From Verrucomicrobiota bacterium (lineage in GTDB: Bacteria; Verrucomicrobiota; Verrucomicrobiia; Limisphaerales; UBA11358): a DNA stretch of 37,304 bases. Both the position numbers and the translations under genes were made by a program. The stretch lies in the NCBI GenBank assembly GCA_028872915.1, contig JAGWNY010000030.1:1-37304 (forward strand), read 5' to 3'. The notes beneath the pieces were generated by a model. The model made no database searches and had not been told where the DNA came from. It worked only from the letters and a program-made list of their open reading frames with translations. Each line of letters starts with the position of its first letter. Position 1 is the first letter of the stretch. Of the stretch, positions 31,768-37,304 are shown in pieces.

Positions 31768-32895
31768 ATGACGCCGTCATTGCGACTGATCCCGGTTTTT
31801 TATCTCACCGCGCAAATGCTTTGCGGTGGCGCGCCAGTCGGCAATCTCTGGCAAACCCGCCTTCCATCCTGGCCCACCGGTTGTTCCCCCGCGCTTGCCC
31901 CGGACGGAACAACCTATGCAGGGACCTTCGGCGGCCAACTCGTGGCCGTCAGCTCCGGCGGCGCCATCAAATGGGTCTTTCAGGCCGGCCGCGAAATCAA
32001 ATCCTCGCCCGCCATCGGCCCTGATGGAACCATCTATTTTGGATCGCGTGATTGGAAGTTATACGCCCTGACTCCGCAAGGCGCGCTCAAATGGGCTTTT
32101 CGGACCGGTTTATGGGTGGACAGTTCGCCGGCCATCGGCGCGCACGGGGCCATTTATTTTGGTTCATGGGACCATTTCCTTTACGCGCTTGATCCCGAAG
32201 GCAGGCTCAAGTGGAAATTCGCCACTGGGGGCGTGATTGACTCCTCGCCGGCCATCGGGGCCAATGGAACCATTTATTTCGGCTCCCATGACCATGATTT
32301 TTACGCCGTTTCACCCGCCGGAAAGCCGGCCTGGAAATTTCAAACCGGTGGCGCCATCAGTTCATCACCCGCCATCGGCCCGGGCGGCCGGATTTATTTC
32401 GCTTCCACCGATGGATTCCTCTATGCCCTTCACCCCGATGGCACGGAAATCTGGCGCCTGCGCACCGGCGGCATTTTTGGAACGTCGCCCATTCTTGATG
32501 ACAAGGGGAGAATCTACATCGAAGCCAATCAGCTCCTCATTGCCGTCAGCCCGGAAGGGAAAAAACTTTGGGACTTTGGCGCTCCCTGGTGGGTTCACTC
32601 CTCGCCCGCCGCCGCCGCCAATGGAACCGTCTATTGTCCGTATCCCTGGCAGGAATTGCTGGACTTCGGGCCGGACCGGACAATCGAATGGACGGCCATT
32701 GAAAAGGGCGGCATCAACGGTTCACCCGTGATTGGCCCGGATGGAACCGTTTATTTCACTTGCGCCGATTTCATGACGGCCTACGCGCCTTCCAACGCCG
32801 CGCCCCCGGCCAACAGCACGTGGCCGATGTTCCGCGCCGATGCCCGGCACACCGGTCGCGTCCAGCATTCGCCGGCGGGAAGCACCCATTCTTAA
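31768..32895 (+). CDS. Secreted PQQ-type beta-propeller protein
   Basis: A 375-aa protein with a probable signal peptide (about 1-21) and eight blade-like repeats of roughly 38-42 residues. The repeat unit reads SSPAIGPDGTIYFGS-x-D-x-x-L-YAL, followed by a KW-x-F-x-TG turn. This is the PQQ/quinoprotein-dehydrogenase-like propeller, but without the catalytic residues of alcohol dehydrogenases. The C-terminal WPMFRADARHTGR is the typical closing strand of this family in PVC bacteria. Likely a structural or binding propeller exported from the cytoplasm; ligand unknown. It is also similar to BamB-like repeats. Confidence 0.8.
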   Translation: MTPSLRLIPVFYLTAQMLCGGAPVGNLWQTRLPSWPTGCSPALAPDGTTYAGTFGGQLVAVSSGGAIKWVFQAGREIKSSPAIGPDGTIYFGSRDWKLYALTPQGALKWAFRTGLWVDSSPAIGAHGAIYFGSWDHFLYALDPEGRLKWKFATGGVIDSSPAIGANGTIYFGSHDHDFYAVSPAGKPAWKFQTGGAISSSPAIGPGGRIYFASTDGFLYALHPDGTEIWRLRTGGIFGTSPILDDKGRIYIEANQLLIAVSPEGKKLWDFGAPWWVHSSPAAAANGTVYCPYPWQELLDFGPDRTIEWTAIEKGGINGSPVIGPDGTVYFTCADFMTAYAPSNAAPPANSTWPMFRADARHTGRVQHSPAGSTHS

Positions 32896-32896
32896 A

Positions 32897-32925
32897 TTGT
32901 TTTTACGCTACATTTCCATTAGACA
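32897..32925 (+). promoter_or_regulatory. Possible promoter of mtnP
   Basis: TTGTTT (32897-32902), a 17-bp spacer and TAGACA (32920-32925), 5 nt before the ATG at 32931. The interval is slightly short for a leaderless start, and AGGGG before the ATG could be a ribosome site for read-through from upstream. Confidence 0.35.
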
Positions 32926-32930
32926 GGGGC

Positions 32931-33830
32931 ATGGCAAAAAATCGCGTGGGCATCATCGGAGGCAGCGGCCTGTATGAAATCGAAGGATTCAAAAGCCAAA
33001 AATGGGTGCGAATCAAAACGCCGTTTGGGAAACCATCGGATGACTTTCTGACGGGGACGCTGGCGGGCCGCGAGGTCGTTTTTCTGGCGCGGCACGGCCG
33101 CGGGCACAGAATTTTGCCAGGCGAACTCAACCACCGCGCCAATATCTGGGCGATGAAGAAGCTGGGCGTGCAATGGATAGTAAGCGTCAGCGCCGTCGGC
33201 TCGCTGCAGGAAAAATACCAGCCGTGTGACATCGTGGTCATAGACCAGTTTCTCGACCGCACCAAGCAACCGGGGAATCACACATTTTTTGGCCGGGGCA
33301 TCGTGGCGCACGTGGCGTTTGCCGAACCGCTAAGCCCGGAACTGCGGCGAATTCTGGTGGAGGCGGCTGGCGCCGAAGGCGTGAGCGCGCATGACGGCGG
33401 GACTTATGTATGCATGGAAGGGCCGGCATTCAGCACGCGGGCCGAGTCGCTGGCCAATCATCGGGCCGGCTACGATGTCATTGGCATGACCAATCTCGGC
33501 GAGGCCAAATGCGCCCGTGAGGCCGAGATTGCGTATGCCACGCTCGCCATGTCCACCGACTACGACTGTTGGAAGGAGGAGGAACACGTCACCCTGGAAA
33601 TGGTTCTTGCCAACCTGCATCGGAACGCGGGCGCTGCAAAAAGGGTGCTGATACGGGCGATTCCGGCCATTCCCGCCGAGCCTGACTGGCCGTGCCATTC
33701 CGCCCTGAAAAACGCCATCGTGACCGACCCGAAGTATTGGCCGCGCAAGACCGCGGCGGACCTCAAGCCGATCCTGGAAAAGTATCGTCCCTGCTCGCCG
33801 AAGAAAACATTGCCGCGGAGACACCGATGA
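32931..33830 (+). CDS. mtnP: S-methyl-5'-thioadenosine phosphorylase
   Basis: A 299-aa purine nucleoside phosphorylase family enzyme that splits methylthioadenosine, the by-product of polyamine synthesis, into adenine and methylthioribose 1-phosphate. Blocks: VGIIGGSGLYEIEGF at 6-20, FLARHGRGHRILPGELNHRAN near 50-70, VSVSAVGSLQEKY, GTYVCMEGPAFSTRAES, and the substrate-site NLGEAKCAREAEIAYA and STDYDCW. MTAP-type Asp and Ser patterns favour MTA over inosine. I start at ATG 32931. The last dozen residues (CSPKKTLPRRHR) look like a tail extended into repeat-like flanking DNA. Confidence 0.9.
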   Translation: MAKNRVGIIGGSGLYEIEGFKSQKWVRIKTPFGKPSDDFLTGTLAGREVVFLARHGRGHRILPGELNHRANIWAMKKLGVQWIVSVSAVGSLQEKYQPCDIVVIDQFLDRTKQPGNHTFFGRGIVAHVAFAEPLSPELRRILVEAAGAEGVSAHDGGTYVCMEGPAFSTRAESLANHRAGYDVIGMTNLGEAKCAREAEIAYATLAMSTDYDCWKEEEHVTLEMVLANLHRNAGAAKRVLIRAIPAIPAEPDWPCHSALKNAIVTDPKYWPRKTAADLKPILEKYRPCSPKKTLPRRHR

Positions 33831-33878
33831 CACCGATCCCCATGCATGCAGTCGGGAGGAAAGACGTTGCGCCTTCGC

Positions 33879-33907
33879 TGGACGGCCTTTGGCGCCGATG
33901 CTAGCTT
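33879..33907 (+). promoter_or_regulatory. Leaderless-type promoter of the copper ATPase gene
   Basis: TGGACG (33879-33884), a 17-bp spacer and TAGCTT (33902-33907), then 6 nt to the ATG at 33914. No MerR-type (CueR) dyad is evident in the spacer. Confidence 0.45.
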
Positions 33908-33913
33908 CGTTTT

Positions 33914-36157
33914 ATGAGGAATCTGCGGGTCAATGGAATGAATTGCGCCAATTGCGTTCGTCACGTGACGGAGGCGATCCAGAAGGTTCCCGGCGTGAGC
34001 AACGCGTCCGTTTCTCTTGAGGGCCGGAGGGCTTCCGTCCAATGGAAGGCCGGCGCGCCTGAAAACGTTGCCGCTGTGGTTGAAGCCGTCAAAGACGCGG
34101 GTTATGAAGCCGAGGAGGCCGGGGAGGACGACGACACATGCAGTGGGACGCATGACGACTGGCAGATCGGATTGTGGCTGGGCGTGGCTGTCACGGTGTT
34201 TTTGATGGCGGGAGAATGGATTTTTCGGATTGGGGAAGAGACATGGTTTGAGTGGGCTTCATTCGCGCTGGCGGGCTGCGTGCAAGCGTTTTCCGGCGCA
34301 AGATTCTACCGTGGCGCCTGGAACCAGATCAAGGTTGGCAATTCAAACATGGACACGTTGGTGGCGCTCGGTTCCACAACGGCATTTAGCTACAGCGCAT
34401 GGGCGTTGTTCAGCGGAGCGGGCGGGCATCTTTATTTCATGGAGGCATCGGCGATTATCACGCTCATCAGCCTGGGGCACTGGCTTGAAGCGCGGGTGAG
34501 CACCAAAGCGACAGGCACGCTCAAAGCTTTGCTGAATCTTGCGCCCAAAACGGCACGAAAACTCATTTCGAGCAATGGCGAATCGGGTGAAAGCGACGTC
34601 CCCATTTCGAGTCTCGCGCGGGGCGACCGGGTCGCTCTTCGCCCCGGAGACATTGTGCCGGTGGACGGCGTGGTTTTGGAAGGCGAATCCGCCATTGACG
34701 AATCCATGCTTACGGGTGAATCCATTCCAGTGGAGAAGAAGGCGGGAGCCGATGTTTTGGCGGGGACGGCTCTTGTCAACGGCCGCCTCGTCATGCGGGT
34801 GACGGTCACAGGGCAGGAAACAGCGCTGGCGCACGTGATCGCCGCCGTCCAACGGGCGCAGTCCAGCCGGGCCGATATACAGCGCATTGGCGATCAGGTC
34901 AGCGCGGTTTTTGTTCCGATAGTCGTAGTCATCGCGATTGTGGCGGGCCTGGCATGGGGATTGGCGCCTGCATGGGCGGGGCACGTTCATGATGTTCTAT
35001 CTCCGATCTTCTGGCACATTTCCGCTCCGGCCGGGACCGCGGCAGGATTTATCATTGCCGCGGCGGTGCTCATCATCGCCTGTCCTTGCGCCATGGGCTT
35101 GGCCACGCCGGCGGCCATCATGGCCGGGGCCAATGCGGCCGCGCGCCGCGGCATCCTGATTCGAGATGGGGTTGCGCTGGAAAAAGCGGGAAAGATCATG
35201 GCCGTGGTTTTCGACAAGACCGGCACCATTACCGAAGGCAGGCCCGCGGTGGCGCAAACATGGCAAAATCCGGACTTCGCGGGCGGCGATGCCCGCCCGC
35301 TCGCCGCGGCACTGGCGCGCCATTCCACACATCCCATCAGCGCGGCCATCGCGGGCATTTCGAATCAGGACGTCGCATTGAGGGATTGGGAGGAAATCGG
35401 CGGCGCGGGTTTGAGCGCGACGGCGTCCGGGGCTGGATTGCCTTCCTGCATCGTCCGATTAGGCTCGTTGCGGTGGCTGAAGGACAATGAAGCGGACGTG
35501 GGGCCGGGCGGCGCGTTTATTGAAGAATGGCGGGGCCAGGGCGCGACGGTCATCGGGCTGACATCCGGCAAAAATTTGCTGGCGTTGTTTGCGGTGCGTG
35601 ACGCGGTAAAACGCAACGCGGCGGGCGTTGTCCGGCAGTTGCAAGCCGAAGGGCGAAAAGTTTATCTTGTCACCGGCGATCATCCGCAGACGGCTGCCAG
35701 CATTGCCCGGCAGGCCGGCATTGCGGAGGACCATGTGTTTGCCGAGGTGCGGCCGGAACAAAAGGCGGAATTTGTCGGCAAACTCCAGCAGCGCGGGGAA
35801 CGGGTCGCCTTCGTGGGCGACGGCATCAATGACGCGCCCGCCCTCACGCGGGCGGACCTGGGCGTGGCTGTCAGCCGCGCCAGCGACATTGCGCGCGAGG
35901 CAGCGGACGTGATTCTTCTGAAATCGGACATTGAAGCAGTCCCCGAGGCGCTGAGTTTGGCGCGCACAACCTTGAAGATTATCAAGCAAAACCTTTTCTG
36001 GGCATTTTTTTACAACGCGCTGGGTGTGCCGCTGGCGGCGCTGGGCTTCGTCAGCCCGATTTTCAGCGCGGCGGCGATGGGTGCATCGGATTTAATCGTG
36101 ATTGGAAACGCGATGAGATTGTTGCGCTGGAGATCGCCGGCGCCGACCGGGAATTGA
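33914..36157 (+). CDS. copA: Copper-type P1B ATPase (CopA family)
   Basis: A 747-aa heavy-metal exporter. One N-terminal HMA domain (1-70) has GMNCANC with C11 and C14. The transport-site motif is CPC in IIACPCAMGLATP, phosphorylation DKTGT with TEGRP, the HP locus is HSTHPIS, and the nucleotide hinge is GDGINDAP. FYNALGVPLAALGF is the copper-type TM7 signature. TM8 reads MGASD where most Cu(I) pumps have M-x-x-S-S. Overall a Cu(I) (or Ag) efflux pump in the inner membrane. No chaperone (copZ) or regulator is adjacent, although a MITE starts 31 bases after its stop. Confidence 0.92.
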   Translation: MRNLRVNGMNCANCVRHVTEAIQKVPGVSNASVSLEGRRASVQWKAGAPENVAAVVEAVKDAGYEAEEAGEDDDTCSGTHDDWQIGLWLGVAVTVFLMAGEWIFRIGEETWFEWASFALAGCVQAFSGARFYRGAWNQIKVGNSNMDTLVALGSTTAFSYSAWALFSGAGGHLYFMEASAIITLISLGHWLEARVSTKATGTLKALLNLAPKTARKLISSNGESGESDVPISSLARGDRVALRPGDIVPVDGVVLEGESAIDESMLTGESIPVEKKAGADVLAGTALVNGRLVMRVTVTGQETALAHVIAAVQRAQSSRADIQRIGDQVSAVFVPIVVVIAIVAGLAWGLAPAWAGHVHDVLSPIFWHISAPAGTAAGFIIAAAVLIIACPCAMGLATPAAIMAGANAAARRGILIRDGVALEKAGKIMAVVFDKTGTITEGRPAVAQTWQNPDFAGGDARPLAAALARHSTHPISAAIAGISNQDVALRDWEEIGGAGLSATASGAGLPSCIVRLGSLRWLKDNEADVGPGGAFIEEWRGQGATVIGLTSGKNLLALFAVRDAVKRNAAGVVRQLQAEGRKVYLVTGDHPQTAASIARQAGIAEDHVFAEVRPEQKAEFVGKLQQRGERVAFVGDGINDAPALTRADLGVAVSRASDIAREAADVILLKSDIEAVPEALSLARTTLKIIKQNLFWAFFYNALGVPLAALGFVSPIFSAAAMGASDLIVIGNAMRLLRWRSPAPTGN

Positions 36158-36187
36158 CTCATTTTTTCAGGGGGATTAATCATGGTT

Positions 36188-36365
36188 AGAGCGGTTTAAA
36201 AAATACCGTAGCCATTCGGGAAGAAAAGGATGGGAAGCGGTCTTTTTGGGTTTTGGCGTCGTTTCGGCTCAGTCACAGGGTTTTCAAACATGCTCCTTCG
36301 CCGAAGCCTTGCCAAAACACCAAAAATCCCCGCTCCGAACGGCCACATTATTTTTAAAACGCTCT
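36188..36365 (+). mobile_element. MITE-like element, copy 2 (178 bp)
   Basis: Same element as at 5836-6014, same orientation. Ends AGAGCG(G)TTTAAAA on the left and the complement of AGAGCGTTTTAAAA on the right. The internal run from AGAAAAGGATGGG to GCTCCTT is identical in both copies over about 75 bases. Differences are mostly in the outer inverted repeats. No transposase is encoded and no target duplication is clear. It marks the switch from core genes to the AT-richer accessory tail. Confidence 0.75.
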
Positions 36366-36445
36366 GGTGGCTGGCACGGAGGCGGTTGCCAAGGCTGGCT
36401 TGGCGAATCAGAATTGGAAGCTGCTTTTGCAGCAAGGTGGCGCCT
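36366..36445. other. Short gap between MITE and HNH gene
   Basis: About 80 bases with no supported feature. A short open stretch (AGTEAVAKAGLANQNWK in one forward frame) could be a remnant of a coding sequence but is too short to judge. Confidence 0.3.
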
Positions 36446-37042
36446 TCATTTGGACAATGGCTTCGGTTTGGCCTCCAGCTTGAATTTCCCAAGAAGCCAA
36501 TGAAGCAACGCTTGCTGGTCATCAATCGTAGCGCGCCGGACTTGTGACAGCAGTAAAATGCGGTCTGGCTTTGGTGGAGCAGTGTTTTGCAATCCCTCAT
36601 TGCAGTTTGTGCAGACTGCCCGAAGATTTCCCGGCGTGTCATCGCCGCCTTTTGATTTATCCTTAATGTGGCCGATGGCAAGCCGTACCGTGCGTGAATT
36701 GTTGAATGGGTCTGGATCGCCTGCCGCCATGCCGCACATTTGGCATGTATAGCCATTGCGTTCCAAAACCCATGCGCGAGTTTCTTTTGAAATTCCCCGT
36801 TTGAAAGCGGGAACACGAATAGCCGTTTCCAGCAGATATTGTCCCGGTTTCAAATCCGCCCTGTCTTTGTGCGACAAGATCTGATAGCCGTCCTCGTTGC
36901 GAAGTTCCCGGACGCGCCTTGCCCATTCAACCGCCCCGCCGCTGGCTTGCTGAATATCCTTGGATTCCAAAACTTTTCCGATGTTGGTTAGAAGAAAGGC
37001 CAGAATCAGTTGTTTAGAGCTGGAAGTTTTGCTGGTTGGCAT
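36446..37042 (-). CDS. HNH endonuclease (probable restriction enzyme)
   Basis: A 198-aa protein. The C-terminal half is an HNH nuclease: CQMC near 99-102 and CTNC near 143-146 form the zinc site around GHIKDKSKGGDD (the His of the first strand) and GNLRAVCTNCNEG. The N-terminal 85 residues are helical with a winged-helix look, perhaps DNA recognition. Base composition is clearly AT-richer than the core genes, pointing to transfer. It overlaps a DNA-methyltransferase fragment by 29 bases, the tight spacing of a restriction-modification pair. Whether it still cuts DNA is unknown. Confidence 0.75.
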   Translation of the reverse strand: MPTSKTSSSKQLILAFLLTNIGKVLESKDIQQASGGAVEWARRVRELRNEDGYQILSHKDRADLKPGQYLLETAIRVPAFKRGISKETRAWVLERNGYTCQMCGMAAGDPDPFNNSRTVRLAIGHIKDKSKGGDDTPGNLRAVCTNCNEGLQNTAPPKPDRILLLSQVRRATIDDQQALLHWLLGKFKLEAKPKPLSK

Positions 37043-37163
37043 GGCGTATTCGTTCCTTTGAAAACCGCGAGTATTCAGGATTTAATTCAATTAGAATTGC
37101 GTTGCGACCTTCTTCTTTGGCAGCAACGCCAGTCGTTCCAGAACCCCCAAAGGGGTCTAACCC
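37014..37163 (-). pseudogene. DNA methyltransferase, C-terminal fragment
   Basis: About 49 residues match the end of a beta-class N4/N6 DNA methyltransferase: GLDPFGGSGTTGVAA (SAM-binding motif I, which is C-terminal in this class) and RNAILIELNPEYSRFSKERI. Upstream of about 37163 the frame continues for 39 codons to 37280 but with unrelated, repeat-like sequence (NPTCFNPSVPLFLKIK), and a stop lies just beyond. The catalytic motif (D/N-PP-Y/W) and target-recognition part are therefore missing from the window. It is either truncated or joined to foreign DNA. Only 24 bases remain before the window ends, so an intact copy in another frame upstream cannot be excluded. Confidence 0.55.
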
Positions 37164-37304
37164 GGATATTTCATAGTAGGATTTGATTTTGAGGAAAAGC
37201 GGGACGGAGGGATTAAAACAGGTGGGGTTGGAGGGGCCGTTTTGAAAAAGTTTAAGGCGTTTGGTTTGACGCAGGCTCAAAAATCATTTTTGCGCCGTTT
37301 TTGG

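Noticed and set aside
32760..32930. Upstream extension of mtnP into the beta-propeller gene
   Set aside because: It has no homology and overlaps coding sequence in another frame; ATG 32931 starts just before the conserved VGIIGGSGLY block.
5836..36365. The two MITE copies as ends of a 30-kb composite transposon
   Set aside because: The enclosed genes are core functions, no transposase is present and the copies are non-autonomous, so joint mobility is unlikely.
1..37304. CRISPR arrays, prophage, tRNA or rRNA genes
   Set aside because: No regularly spaced direct repeats, phage structural genes, cloverleaf-like or rRNA-like segments were seen.

Overview
This is a GC-rich, densely coded bacterial chromosome segment carrying almost only housekeeping genes. 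The gene set points to a diderm bacterium that makes Kdo-containing lipopolysaccharide (kdsD, kdsA, kdsC, lptA, lptB, a probable lptC) and charges tRNA-Gln/Asn through GatCAB. It also encodes an HPr kinase with its HPr, a DRTGG-domain protein, a coiled-coil C4 zinc-ribbon protein and an omega subunit of the kind I associate with Verrucomicrobiota. I infer an uncultured-type Verrucomicrobiota (Limisphaerales/Pedosphaera-like) or a close PVC relative. No rRNA or tRNA gene is visible to prove it.

Layout. 1-4.6 kb: rpoZ, a repeat-rich gap, miaB, a long-chain polyprenyl diphosphate synthase, and an ECF sigma factor overlapping a one-TM partner. 4.6-6.6 kb: a scarred stretch with tandem intergenic repeats, a parA without parB, a YihY-family N-terminal remnant, a 179-bp MITE-like element and a small DUF2934-like gene. 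6.7-11.3 kb: kdsD, a divergent metal ABC transporter operon (binding protein, ATPase, permease) behind a perfect palindromic Fur-family-type operator, and the zinc-ribbon coiled-coil gene. 11.4-14.7 kb: phosphate acetyltransferase, the separate P-loop/DRTGG protein and hisC. 14.8-22.5 kb: a radical SAM gene, then the envelope block kdsA-kdsC-lptC-lptA-lptB-hprK-HPr followed by gatC-gatA. 22.5-33.8 kb: a CHASE3 membrane protein, an RluE/RsuA pseudouridine synthase, a DHH phosphoesterase, rph, a histidine phosphatase, pdxH with a membrane protein on the other strand, a coiled-coil protein, an FmdB-type zinc ribbon, a large secreted protein, lysine 2,3-aminomutase, a PQQ-type beta-propeller and mtnP. 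33.9-37.3 kb: a copper-type P1B ATPase, a second copy of the MITE in the same orientation, then an AT-richer tail with an HNH endonuclease overlapping a truncated DNA methyltransferase.

Two themes cut across the genes. First, many transcription-unit heads have a sigma-70-like promoter (usually a 17-bp spacer) whose -10 box ends only 6-11 nt before the start codon. This predicts leaderless or nearly leaderless mRNAs and settles several start codons, including GTG starts. Second, the only clearly mobile material is the pair of MITE copies about 30 kb apart. Each sits beside decayed or accessory genes (the YihY remnant; the HNH/methyltransferase pair). I found no wholly new multi-gene system. 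The best candidates for follow-up are the leaderless promoter pattern, the MITE family, the metal-transporter/operator pair and the CHASE3 protein with a decayed cysteine motif.
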